A DNA stretch of 64,000 bases from Brachionus manjavacas (taxonomy: Eukaryota > Rotifera > Eurotatoria > Ploima > Brachionidae). How positions within the stretch are numbered: the first letter of the stretch is position 1; each line of letters starts with the position of its first letter. The notes under the pieces were generated by a model. The model saw only the letters and a program-made list of their open reading frames with translations. It was not told the DNA's origin and searched no databases. This document shows, one piece after another, positions 38,001-48,549 of this stretch. A program made the translations under genes and the position numbers. The DNA is taken from the NCBI GenBank assembly GCA_019054805.1, contig JAHQIY010000007.1, forward strand, positions 5,895,501 through 5,959,500, given 5' to 3'.

Positions 38001-41000
38001 TGATTGTTCAGCAGGAGTCTCAATAACGCTTTCGACCGAAACTGGTTCTTTACTTTCTACAACACTAGTATCGACAATAAATTTATCGACCAACTTGTCA
38101 AATATTTCACTTGATTCGACTTTTTGTTCTTCGACTTGTACTGGCTCTTCTTCGCTAGGAGATGGCTCAGTCTTGATGAACGAATCAATAATGTTGATAA
38201 ATTTATCGATTGAAGCTTGGTCTGGTTGTTCGACTACAGTTTGTTCAATCGAAGCTTGCTTATCTTCTTCAGATGGTTCTTGTTTAGCTTCAACGATTGG
38301 AACCTCTTGCTTAACAGCGATTGATTCATCTTCTTTTATTTCTTGTGTTTGTTCAGCAGGAGTCTCAATAACGCTTTCGACCGAAACTGGTTCTTTACTT
38401 TCTACAACACTAGTATCGACAATATATTTATCGACCAACTTGTCAAATATTTCACTTGATTCGACTTTTTGTTCATCGACTTGTAGTGGCTTTTCTTCGC
38501 TAGGAGATGGCTCAGTCTTGATGAACGAATCAATAATGTTGATAAATTTATCGATTGAAGCTTGGTCTGGTTGTTCGACAACAGTTTGTTCAATCGAAGC
38601 TTGCTTATCTTCTTCAGATGGTTCTTGTTTAGCTTCAACGATTGGAACCTCTTGCTTAACAGCGATTGATTCATCTTCTTTAATTTCTTGTGATTGTTCA
38701 GCAGGAGTCTCAATAACGCTTTCGACCGAAACTGGTTCTTTACTTTCTACAACACTAGTATCGACAATAAATTTATCGACCAACTTGTCAAATATTTCAC
38801 TTGATTCGACTTTTTGTTCTTCGACTTGTAGTGGCTCTTCTTCGCTAGGAGATGGCTCAGTCTTGATGAACGAATCAATAATGTTGATAAATTTATCGAT
38901 TGAAGCTTGGTCTGGTTGTTCGACAACAGTTTGTTCAATCGAAGCTTGCTTATCTTCTTCAGATGGTTCTTGTTTAGCTTCAACGATTGGAACCTCTTGC
39001 TTTACAGCGATTGATTCATCTTCTTTAATTTCTTGTGATTGTTCAGCAGGAGTCTCAATAACGCTTTCGACCGAAACTGGTTCTTTACTTTCTACAACAC
39101 TAGTATCGACAATATATTTATCGACCAACTTGTCAAATATTTCACTTGATTCGACTTTTTGTTCTTCGACTTGTAGTGGCTCTTCTTCGCTAGGAGATGG
39201 CTCAGTCTTGATGAACGAATCAATAATGTTGATAAATTTATCGATTGAAGCTTGGTCTGGTTGTTCGACAACAGTTTGTTCAATCGAAGCTTGCTTATCT
39301 TCTTCAGATGGTTCTTGTTTAGCTTCAACGATTGGAACCTCTTGCTTTACAGCGATTGATTCATCTTCTTTAATTTCTTGTGATTGTTCAGCAGGAGTCT
39401 CAATAACGCTTTCGACCGAAACTGGTTCTTTACTTTCTACAACACTAGTATCGACAATATATTTATCGACCAACTTGTCAAATATTTCACTTGATTCGAC
39501 TTTTTGTTCTTCGACTTGTAGTGGCTCTTCTTCGCTAGGAGATGGCTCAGTCTTGATGAACGAATCAATAATGTTGATAAATTTATCGATTGAAGCTTGG
39601 TCTGGTTGTTCGACAACAGTTTGTTCAATCGAAGCTTGCTTATCTTCTTCAGATGGTTCTTGTTTAGCTTCAACGATTGGAACCTCTTGCTTAACAGCGA
39701 TTGATTCATCTTCTTTAATTTCTTGTGATTGTTCAGCAGGAGTCTCAATAACGCTTTCGACCGAAACTGGTTCTTTACTTTCTACAACACTAGTATCGAC
39801 AATAAATTTATCGACCAACTTGTCAAATATTTCACTTGATTCGACTTTTTGTTCTTCGACTTGTACTGGCTCTTCTCCGCTAGGAGATGGCTCAGTCTTG
39901 ATGAACGAATCAATAATGTTGATAAATTTATCGATTGAAGCTTGGTCTGGTTGTTCGACAACAGTTTGTTCAATCGAAGCTTGCTTATCTTCTTCAGATG
40001 GTTCTTGTTTAGCTTCAACGATTGGAACCTCTTGCTTAACAGCGATTGATTCATCTTCTTTAATTTCTTGTGATTGTTCAGCAGGAGTCTCAATAACGCT
40101 TTCGACCGAAACTGGTTCTTTACTTTCTACAACACTAGTATCGACAATAAATTTATCGACCAACTTGTCAAATATTTCACTTGATTCGACTATTTGTTCT
40201 TCGACTTGTAGTGGCTCTTCTCCGCTAGGAGATGGCTCAGTCTTGATGAACGAATCAATAATGTTGATAAATTTATCGATTGAAGCTTGGTCTGGTTGTT
40301 CGACAACAGTTTGTTCAATCGAAGCTTGCTTATCTTCTTCAGATGGTTCTTGTTTAGCTTCAACGATTGGAACATCTTGCTTAACAGCGATTGATTCATC
40401 TTCTTTAATTTCTTGTGATTGTTCAGCAGGAGTCTCAATAACGCTTTCGACCGAAACTGGTTCTTTACTTTCTACAACACTAGTATCGACAATATATTTA
40501 TCGACCAACTTGTCAAATATTTCACTTGATTCGACTATTTGTTCTTCGACTTGTAGTGGCTCTTCTCCGCTAGGAGATGGCTCAGTCTTGATGAACGAAT
40601 CAATAATGTTGATAAATTTATCGATTGAAGCTTGGTCTGGTTGTTCGACAACAGTTTGTTCAATCGAAGCTTGCTTATCTTCTTCAGATGGTTCTTGTTT
40701 AGCTTCAACGATTGGAACATCTTGCTTAACAGCGATTGATTCATCTTCTTTAATTTCTTGTGATTGTTCAGCAGGAGTCTCAATAACGCTTTCGACCGAA
40801 ACTGGTTCTTTACTTTCTACAACACTAGTATCGACAATAAATTTATCGACCAACTTGTCAAATATTTCACTTGATTCGACTTTTTGTTCTTCGACTTGTA
40901 GTTGCTCTTCTTCGCTAAGAGATGGCTCAGTCTTGATGAACGAATCAATAATGTTGATAAATTTATCGATTGAAGCTTGGTCTGGTTGTTCGACTACATT

Positions 41001-42109
41001 TTGTTCAATCGAAGCTTGCTTATCATCTTCAGATGGTTCTTGTTTAGCTTCAACGATTGGAACCTCTTGCTTAACAGCGATTGATTCATCTTCTTTTATT
41101 TCTTGTGATTGTTCAGCAGGAGTCTCAATAACGCTTTCGACCGAAACTGGTTCTTTACTTTCTACAACACTAGTATCGACAATAAATTTATCGACCAACT
41201 TGTCAAATATTTCACTTGATTCGACTTTTTGTTCTTCGACTTGTAGTTGCTCTTCTTCGCTAAGAGATGTCTCAGTCTTGATGAACGAATCAATAATGTT
41301 GATAAATTTATCGATTGAAGCTTGGTCTGGTTGTTCGACTACATTTTGTTCAATCGAAGCTTGCTTATCATCTTCAGATGGTTCTTGTTTAGCTTCAACG
41401 ATTGGAACCTCTTGCTTAACAGCGATTGATTCATCTTCTTTTATTTCTTGTGATTGTTCAGCAGGAGTCTCAATAACGCTTTCGACCGAAACTGGTTCTT
41501 TACTTTCTACAACACTAGTATCGACAATATATTTATCGACCAACTTGTCAAATATTTCACTTGATTCGACTTTTTGTTCATCGACTTGTAGTGGCTCTTC
41601 TTCGCTAGGAGATGTCTCAGTCTTGATGAACGAATCAATAATGTTGATAAATTTATCGATTGAAGCTTGGTCTGGTTGTTCGACAACAGTTTGTTCAATC
41701 GAAGCTTGCTTATCTTCTTCAGATGGTTCTTGTTTAGCTTCAACGATTGGAACATCTTGCTTAACAGCGATTGATTCATCTTCTTTAATTTCTTGTGATT
41801 GTTCAGCAGGAGTCTCAATAACGCTTTCGACCAAAACTGGTTCTTTACTTTCTACAACACTAGTATCGACAATAAATTTATCGACCAACTTGTCAAATAT
41901 TTCACTTGATTCGACTTTTTGTTCCTTTACTATTTTTTCTTTTTTTCTTGTGTCTTTATATTTTTCCGTTTCTTCGTACACCTTAATTTTATTTATTGTT
42001 CTTAATTCGATATTTTTTAGTTGATTTTCAACAACATTTATTTCGATTTCCTTGTTTTCATCATCTTTGTCATATTTTTCTTCTTGTCTTTGCATTTCAT
42101 TTGTGTTTT
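9474..42109 (-). CDS. Giant 115-aa tandem-repeat protein with CaaX C-terminus, main exon
   Basis: The minus-strand frame opens at ATG 42095 (in-frame stop at 42113-42111) or, if spliced to the exons at 44-47 kb, at an acceptor (AG at 42111-42110). It ends TAA at 9474. From the ATG there are 57 Lys/Glu-rich residues, 89.6 copies of a 115-residue unit (11004-41924) and a unique 509-residue tail, together 10,871 residues if the small indels are errors. The unit has no Cys, Gly, His, Arg, Trp or Tyr in its consensus. It carries about 31 acidic and 10 Lys residues (net about -21) and is probably mostly disordered, with two short amphipathic stretches, IFDKLVDKFIVD and SIDKFINIIDSFIK. The frame is broken at about 15450, 15728, 20417, 23887 and 30775, and intact between. 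No known family is recognised. A membrane-tethered scaffold is my inference. Confidence 0.75.
15450..15728 (-). other. Paired compensating 1-bp lesions in the array
   Basis: A run of six T at 15450-15455 replaces the usual five (+1). At 15727-15729 the usual AGGAG has become AGAG (-1). Between them the minus-strand frame is shifted and meets a stop at 15627. Both are typical homopolymer or dinucleotide-level errors, though real mutations cannot be excluded. Confidence 0.85.
20410..20420 (-). other. 4-bp insertion in the array
   Basis: AAAG is inserted at about 20417-20420 relative to every other unit, with a nearby G to A change at 20410 that turns PAEQ into PVEQ. This is the only lesion longer than one base and the one that looks most like a genuine mutation. 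It shifts the frame by +1. Confidence 0.8.
23886..23888 (-). other. 1-bp insertion in the array
   Basis: The usual GCTTTCGACC reads GCTTTCTGACC, an extra T at about 23887, shifting the coding frame. Confidence 0.85.
30771..30780 (-). other. 1-bp insertion in the array at a known variant site
   Basis: The sequence GTCTCCAATAACG combines the two common variants GTCTCAATAACG (Ile codon) and GTCTCCATAACG (Met codon) and is one base too long. A consensus built from mixed repeat copies would produce exactly this. Confidence 0.8.
35987..37700 (-). repeat. 690-bp higher-order repeat within the array
   Basis: Successive units alternate between two types. One has DKY with EQSQ, QPDQ and EEEPLQ. The other has DKF with EQTQ, QQDQ and EEKPLQ or EEKLLQ. 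At DNA level the CTTGCTTTAC variant recurs at 36581 and 37271, exactly 690 bp apart. About two and a half dimers are visible, so a two-unit block was duplicated as a whole. Confidence 0.7.
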
Positions 42110-44049
42110 CTTAATTTGAATTTTTATTTAAATTATAGTTTTAAATATTAAAATAAGTTTTTCTCTTTGTTCCCTTTTTATATTATTTATCCTTTAATTT
42201 TTTTTTGTATTTTTCCTTTTTATTTACCAAATTAATACCAAAATATTAAAAAAGCAATTATTCTAATTCCTAAATTTTTTTAAAAATTTATTGAAAATTT
42301 TTTTTTAATTTTCAGACTTTTATTAATTACTTTTTTCTTATTCTAAATTTTTTAAATCACTTAATTTTGTGTTAAATTTAAAATCATTGACTAATTGAAT
42401 TATTATTAATTTAAATGAGAGCCATTTCAAATCTGAAAATTTAGCTTTTCATTTCTTGAGTTTGAAAATAAACAAATCATTCGAGCCTTATTTTACTTGA
42501 ATATTTTTTTCTGTTTTTTGATGAAAAATTGAGTTTTTATTTTTTTAATTATTGTTCATTTCCTTAATCATACTTTTCGAAAAATAATTATTCCAAAGTA
42601 ATTTTTTATCTTGAAAACTAATTCAACTCTTAAATTTGAAGCATAGCTGAACTTTAAATATTTAAAAAATAAAAACATATTAAGCTAGAAATATTTTTAT
42701 TGTTACATAAAATTTTATTTGAATCAAATTAATTTAAATCTTGAATTTTTTATCTTATTTCTGAATCATTTATGTATATAAATTTTGTCTTTATGTACCT
42801 TTATTTTTAAACTTAATTGCCCTAAATGATGAAAAAAGTTTTTTTACTGATAAATTTTAATTTAATATTTCAGTAATGGCTTCTCTTTATTTGTTAATTC
42901 AATATTTTTGCTCTTTTCTAATTTCGTGCAGACTCAGAATCTCAATTTCTTTCTTGTTGCTTTTCCAAATACTAGCTTAAGAACTGCTGTCAAAAACAAG
43001 ATAGCAAAAAATAAATAATAATTTTAAAATTACAATCAACTTTGATATGTTTACAGCTAACTAGGCCATTTATTAATTCAACTTAGATTAAAATTCTTGT
43101 TATTTATGCTTTAAATAAAAACTCATGGAATAAAACTTATCTCTCATTTGGTTTCATATTGATTTTGTTAATTTTATCGCACATTATTTGACGATATGCA
43201 AATAGAGAATTTTAGAAGAGATGGGAAATCAACCGATGTATATTATAGAAACCCATTCAAACTATAATGAACGAACTTAGAACGCATTAGACACAAAATA
43301 ACTAATCTCTGATTTGGAGCTTAGATTCATTTATAATGTCAGGATATGGGTAAGCATAATTTTGTAAAAACCCGATTCCCTTGATTCAAAACTCTCTTAT
43401 TGATATAAATTTTTGCTGATTAAATTTTGAACTAACCAAACTTTGTTTTAAATTTCTTGTTACAGATCATTTAAAAATGACGGATATTCTTGTTTGATTA
43501 ATGATCTCACTAGCCAAGTTAATAAATTCTGAGTTTTGTTTTATTAATAGAATATGAATTATTGATTAGAAATTTAAAAAATTCAAAAATGCTAGAGAAA
43601 TACTAAACAAATTTAAATGACTAATAGCGATTTGAAAAAATATTATGCAATTAGTAAATAATACAAAATTTTAGAAGTTCTCTTCTGTTCCTCTATTAGT
43701 CAGCAAGGACAAACAAACTCTAAATTATACTATTTTTTTTCGACTGAACTTATGATTCAAATTTTTTTCTGTTTGTCAAAATAAAACTTGAATTTTTGTA
43801 CGATCTTTCGTTTAAAAGTGCGAATTATCATTTTTTTGTATTTTTCCTTTTTTAAATGTTTTTGCTTCATTAAAATAAAAAATGAAAAAAATAAAAAAAT
43901 TCTAAAAAATTCTAATCAATATAAAATTTTTCCAATTGATTTTATTAACAAAAAAGCAAATAAAATAAAATCTGTTAATTTTTTGAAATTTATTCCAACT
44001 GAGCACAATTTTCCTAATTTATGATTATTTCAATAAAAAATTAGCTTAC
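42110..44049 (-). other. AT-rich intron or intergenic spacer
   Basis: 1,940 bp without a coding frame of note. It begins, on the minus strand, with GTAAGC at the end of the AKAP-like exon 2 and ends with AATTAAG before the giant exon. It can be read as one intron. The acceptor lacks a good pyrimidine tract. If not an intron, it is the spacer between two genes and the first must have another small 3' exon here. Confidence 0.45.
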
Positions 44050-44538
44050 CGTTTTGAATTTCACACGATTCCGGCTGATTGTAATTATTGAAATTGATTT
44101 TTTGGGCATAACCTTTATTCATCTCGATGTTAAATGATTCCGTAAGCTTACAATCCAAATTTTCTGTGGAAGCCAAGTGCTGACTAGTGTCGAGCAGAGA
44201 ATTTCGAGTCCTTTCTGACTTGGTGTGCGCGAGAGGCAAATTAGTTTTTTTTATGATAAACAATTCATAATTATCATGGCTTGGAACGTCACTGGAATCG
44301 CTCAAATTAAACACTTGTGCACCACTCCTCTCAGTCAATTCATTAGCTGCACTGCCCGAGGAAGCACTTCGGCCCAATCGATTCTCAATTAGTTGTTTAT
44401 CATCCATTTGCTTGTTTGTTTGCCTTGCTGTTTGCATAGCCTTGTTTATTACTGACTTAACTAGATTGATGGCAGCTTCTTTTACAATTTCATCACTGCT
44501 TGGTGCAGTATTTTTATCATCAGAAAAATTCTCCTCGG
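44050..44538 (-). CDS. Exon 2 of AKAP-like gene, RII-binding helix
   Basis: A minus-strand exon bounded by TTTTGTTTTAG and CAAAACG/GTAAGC. It joins the 44701-46930 exon across a 162-nt intron (44539-44700, GTAGGT..TTTTAG) in phase: A plus CC makes Thr 744. It encodes 162 further codons. Residues about 760-777 of the joined protein read EIVKEAAINLVKSVINKA, an amphipathic helix. Its hydrophobic positions (I, V, A, A, L, V, V, I, A) match the classic AKAP RII-binding helix, for example the Ht31 pattern LIEEAASRIVDAVIEQV. Such helices dock the dimerisation domain of PKA regulatory subunits. The rest is polar and low complexity. It ends one base into a codon, so at least one more exon must follow. 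Confidence 0.6.
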
Positions 44539-44700
44539 CTAAAACAAAAATTGATTTTTAGCTTGATATTTGTTTAGCTAGCAAAAATGTTGACAATATA
44601 GCTCGTAAAATTTATGATTAAAATTATAAATGCCTAAAACAATAAAAAGGGACTAATAACCTTTTCCTAAAATAACTTTAGCAATTAAAAATAAACCTAC

Positions 44701-46930
44701 TAGTTGCCGATGACGATTCGTTGATATTAGTAAAAGATTTGGACCTTTGTGTATCTTCGTAAACTAAATTTTCATTTCTAGTTTCATTGTAGTTGTAAAT
44801 GTCTACTATTTGGCTTTTGGAAACCGATTTGGTCAATGTCTTGCGAATAAACACTCGCTTCTCGTAGAACATTTCAGCTTTGATTTTCAGGTTTTCCTCG
44901 ATTAGAAATTCCTGCACCGGGCTTTCTTCATTTGGGGCTTCATTCCACTTTGTAATCTGAATTGGCTGGCGAAATTTTGACTCGCCACTGTTTTGCCATT
45001 GTTTATCATCGCTTTTATCTAGTGGTTCGTTTGGCTTCTCTTTTTGTTTATCATCTTGAAAAGGCTTTTTGCTAGCTTCTTCAGCAATCAGGTCTTCTGG
45101 CACTTGATGCTCTTGGGCAGTTTTTTCAATTAGTAGCTCGGTGTCTTCACTTGTTTGAGAGTGCCAGGTTTTTTCAATTCCAATCTCTTCCCATCTGAGC
45201 TCTACACTATCTGAAAAAGTCTGATTAACCAGAGAACTGGGCGACTCAGATTGACTACATGCTACTCCCTGGGTAAGCTGCTCAATTTCTAGTTTAGTTC
45301 TGTCCAAGTTTTGCATTATTGTGCTGCACTTGGTTGTGTCTTCTAAAGTCCTGCATGCATCATTACCAGGCTGAACACCGCTACTTGGCGCATTTATTTC
45401 CGTATCTCTAATGTCTAGTTCAGACATCGCTTTATCAGCATCATCTGGTTCTTGTTTAGAATCTTGTTTATTTTTTGTTTCTGCTGCTAGGATAGCAATT
45501 TTTTTTCGCCTACTTTTCTTTTTACTCGAATTGGTCTCGTTTTTTTCTTCAGTATCTTTTTTTTGAATTTTCTCACTCAAGTTTTTTTCCTTGCTTTTGA
45601 CTGCTTCCAAATTCGATGCTTTTTTCGTGCTGGATTTTTGTCTTTTTTTAATTTTCCTATCTACTGATTTAGAACTTTCGTCAGTGCTGAGATTTGCGAC
45701 TGGCTTAGGCTTTAATTTATTTCCCGATTTATCTGCAGTGTTTGTCAATTTATCAGTGGTATCAGCTTTCTTCTCTTCAATTAGCATGCTAGTTTTGTTT
45801 TTGGTAGCGGAGTCAATTTTTGCATTCGAATCAGTGTCACTTTCTTTTTTCCTCTCGTTTTTGACAGACTTATTTTTGCACTTTTTTTTCTTCTTCTTTT
45901 GCGGACTCAATCTCAGAAAAGCCATGCTTCTCAACTCTTTGGCGTCATCCGAAGGTTTTTGTTTTTCCTTTGCACTCACCTTAGCACTTTCCTTTTCAAC
46001 CAGAGGTTTTTCTTCTAATTTAGCCAAAATTTTGTCGTCCTGCAATTTTTTCTCCTCCTGTGTGACCGAACCAGGCAATGGTTTGCTCTTTCCTTCATCT
46101 AATTCTAATTTTTTTTTATGCTCACGTTTTTCCGATTCGGATTTTTGAGCTGCTTCCTTAACTTTTTCTTTATTTTTCTTTTTTTTGGGCTTTTTTTTTG
46201 TCCTAATTTTATCTACTACTAAAATTTCTGGCTCGTTACTAAAAGAAACTGGGTCTAACGATGCTGAACTTGAGGCTGCTAAATCCTTAGCGACTGTAAA
46301 ATGCATATTTCCTGACTTATCCTCGCTAGTCTTCTCAAAGTCACTACTACCCTCTGGTATAAAATCAGTGTCGTCTATGAGAGTTGAAAAGCTAGCAATA
46401 CTCTTTTCTGTGACGGGACTTTTCTGAGAAAAAGCGCTCAAAAATTCATAAGCATCTGAACCAACTAGTTGATAGATTTCGTCAGTGACACATTTTAATC
46501 TTTGCTGAGTTTCTCTATCCAGATCGCTGATTTGAGTTTGCTGTCGGATGAAATCTAGAGAATGAAACAATTCCGCGGCTTTGTCGGTTCTAGTTGACAA
46601 GTTTGAGCCCCTTGACTTGGATCGCTTGGCTTTTGTCTGAGTATTTAAGCTAAAATTGTAGAAACCATTCTTTAAGTTGGCTAGTAGCCTAACTGAATCG
46701 TGGCTGGCAATGTCACCGTTGTCATATATAAAGCTCACTCTTTCCATTTGTCCATAATCTTGGAATTCATGTCTGACAAGAAAGTGGCGCATGGACTCGC
46801 TCGTTTGATTTTCGCTCAAGTTCGCATTTCTTCTGTAGCGGCGTCGGCGAACAGTGCCTCTGCCGCCTAATTGTGTCGTTGATGCATGTAAACTAGATCG
46901 CTTTGAATCATGTTTCGAATTATCGCTCAT
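44701..46930 (-). CDS. Exon 1 of AKAP-like gene, Lys/Glu-rich
   Basis: ATG at 46930-46928 with an in-frame TAA nine nucleotides upstream, so this is the likely start. It encodes 743 codons plus one base, then donor GTAGGT. The N-terminus is basic (GTVRRRRYRRN, residues about 25-35), followed by a partly hydrophobic segment (MRHFLVRHEF.. to about residue 100). A helical-looking part (about 118-170) comes next, then long Lys/Glu/Ser-rich tracts with several basic clusters (KKKPKKKKNK, PQKKKKKKCK) typical of disordered nuclear or scaffold proteins. The frame runs on 23 nt past the donor to a stop at 44678, so unspliced translation is also possible. No known domain is recognised in this exon; the functional hint comes from exon 2. 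The plus-strand frame at 45591-46148 is a shadow. Confidence 0.65.
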
Positions 46931-47050
46931 TTTTTTTTACAATTTGATAATGTACATAATATAACAAAATAAAATAAAATCTTAATAGAATCAATTTAAA
47001 AAAATTAGTTTTAAACAAAATTTAATTAAACATTATTTTTTTTCGGAACT
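46931..47050 (-). promoter_or_regulatory. Presumed 5' region of the AKAP-like gene
   Basis: AT-rich sequence directly upstream of the start codon. It presumably contains the 5' untranslated region and promoter, but I see no convincing TATA box, initiator or splice site, so only the position supports this. Confidence 0.2.
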
Positions 47051-47162
47051 TTTCTATGTGTTATGTGCAAGGAGCTTCCATATGTGACCTCCTAGTATGC
47101 CACCTCCGCAAGCTAGTCTTGCTGTAGCTTTTATATATTATTTTTATTATTATTATTATTAG
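47051..47162 (+). mobile_element. Short retroposon-like fragment with ATT tail
   Basis: A GC-richer patch (ATGTGACCTCCTAGTATGCC, then CACCTCCGCAAGCTAG) ends in TTATTATTATTATTATTAG. It stands out from the AT-rich surroundings and has the same kind of ATT-rich 3' tail as the fragments at 50.8 and 52.2 kb. It is probably a 3' end of a SINE or truncated LINE. The family is not identified. Confidence 0.35.
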
Positions 47163-48352
47163 TCAGAAATCAAAATTTTTGCATACAGACAAAATCTAAA
47201 ATTACTTGGAAACTGCCCGAAAAGGACTTGCATTTTGTTAATTAGCATCAGAGTTATTAGAAAAAGAAAAATTTTTCTTCAAATTTAGCAGTTGCTATTT
47301 CGACTAAAAAACTAAAAGGTTAATTAAATGTTTCAACAATACAACGCACATGAAAGAAAAAACTTGCTTTAAATTTAAGTTTATTATTCAGGTAAATTAA
47401 TTTTCTACTACGAGAGGAAAATCAATTTTCTGTTAATTCAATACACTTATGTACGTGAGGGAGAACAAATGTTTAAAATGAAAATACATTCAACTACTTT
47501 AATTCAGCCTCAGGACAACTTTTTTAACAGAAGATTATTTGCATCAATTCATTGTATATGCGAGAGTGACTCTTTGGAAGCTGAAGGCCTGGTAAAAATA
47601 ACTTTGATTCCTTCTATATTTAATTTGCTCAATGTATCTAGTTAAATCTAAACAAATAAAATTTTTAAAAATAAAGTTAAAGTCACTTTTGGAAAAAAAT
47701 TCTAAAAGTGCTCACATCTAAATTGAAATCAAGGTTCTCAGATTTAGAAGAAAAAAAACTTCTAGTAGTTTGAAATACTTATAGAAAAAAACCCTAAGGA
47801 TTCAGCAAAAAACATCATGAAAATTTTTTGATTATTATTTCAAATAATAATAATAACAATTTGTAAAAAATCATTAATTTGTCTAACTAATAATAGAAGT
47901 GGAGTCCGCTTATTTGAGTTCAGGAATAAGAACTATTAAATTAAACTTAATAAATAATTTATAATTGATATTTTTAGTTCATGAGAATTTTTTCTGTGGT
48001 TATTTGACTTTTTTGTTAGGTCTCTTGGTTAAAAAATAAATCGATAAAAATTCAATCAAAATGTCAATATTCCTCTGAAATCATAACCCTCTGAACCCGA
48101 TTTTACTATTGCTGAAATTATCATATAGTTAAGTTATATCATAAATTTTGATTCTTTTTTGTTGTTTTAAACTTAAACCATTTTTCATGAACAATCGAAT
48201 TTGGTAAATCAAATTTTAGAAAATGCTATTTTATATTTTAATTTATTCCATCTAAAAAAAAAGAAAAGAAAATCCACTTTTAATAAAATTAAAAAATAAT
48301 CATTTTTTTATTTAAAACTTGAAATAAAGATTCCAAACTCCAGAATGCCTAT
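47163..48352. other. AT-rich non-coding DNA
   Basis: No open frame, RNA gene or repeat that I can support. Near the right end lie AATAAA-like hexamers that could serve the candidate exon at 48353. Confidence 0.4.
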
Positions 48353-48482
48353 TTAAAATTCTTTTTCGGATCTTGGTTTGACCTCATCAAAGTATTTACT
48401 CGGATTAGAATCGTTTGTTTGTAATTCATTTTCATAACAATCAAAACAACAATAAATCAAGTATGCTTTTAATTTGCTTCCA
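48353..48482 (-). CDS. Candidate terminal exon, unknown protein
   Basis: On the minus strand, TTATTTCCCCTAATTTTAAA then CAG is a good polypyrimidine acceptor. It is followed by an open frame of about 42 codons (GSKLKAYLIYCCFDCYENEL.. ending RSEKEF) with a protein-like C-terminus, a TAA stop at 48353 and an AATAAA about 40 nt further on (48312-48307). No upstream exon is identified in the next 10 kb, so this is a weak call. The frame also continues upstream to 48547, so it might be spurious. Confidence 0.25.
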
Positions 48483-48549
48483 CTGTTTAAAATTAGGGGA
48501 AATAAATTTATTGAGGTTTTTGTCGTCATAGCAAAAAAATAAAACATTC

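Larger units (their letters stand above)
11004..41924 (-). repeat. 345-bp tandem array, 89.6 units, coding
   Basis: The period is exactly 345 bp (115 codons). The array length minus the net 6 nt of indels equals 89 units plus 70 codons exactly, so no whole-codon gain or loss is fixed anywhere. Units are near-identical. Recurrent substitutions are L/V in PLQ/PVQ, Q/K in VEQP/VEKP, I/M in SVIE/SVME, F/Y in DKF/DKY, S/T in EQSQ/EQTQ, P/Q in QPDQ/QQDQ, K/N in DKF/DNF and E/D in VEEQ/VDEQ. They cluster regionally: the Met variant lies only between about 13.9 and 21.1 kb, DNF only at about 30.9-33.1 kb, KQDV only beyond 40.3 kb. The N-terminal (right) part is more varied. This indicates repeated local expansion or conversion. 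Confidence 0.97.

Noticed and set aside
11141-41818. Dozens of identical roughly 90-103-codon minus-strand frames, one per unit
   Set aside because: They are the shifted frame of the same unit, opening at the same place and stopping once per unit. They are shadows of the giant ORF.
11004-41924. CRISPR array or satellite DNA
   Set aside because: The repeat is 345 bp with no spacers, is coding from end to end and joins unique coding ends in frame. The context is eukaryotic.
11179-42024. Long plus-strand open frames of Ser/Thr/Leu-rich repeats through the whole array
   Set aside because: 345 is a multiple of 3, so any stop-free frame of one unit stays open through the array. The unique flanks at both ends support only the minus-strand frame.
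43788-44024. 78-codon plus-strand ORF
   Set aside because: The translation is Lys/Asn/Phe/Ile-rich, as expected from random AT-rich DNA, and it overlaps the presumed intron of the minus-strand gene.
45591-46427. Plus-strand frames of 185 and 80 codons with hydrophobic composition
   Set aside because: They are antisense to Lys/Glu/Ser codons of the AKAP-like exon, which produce Phe/Leu/Ser on the other strand.
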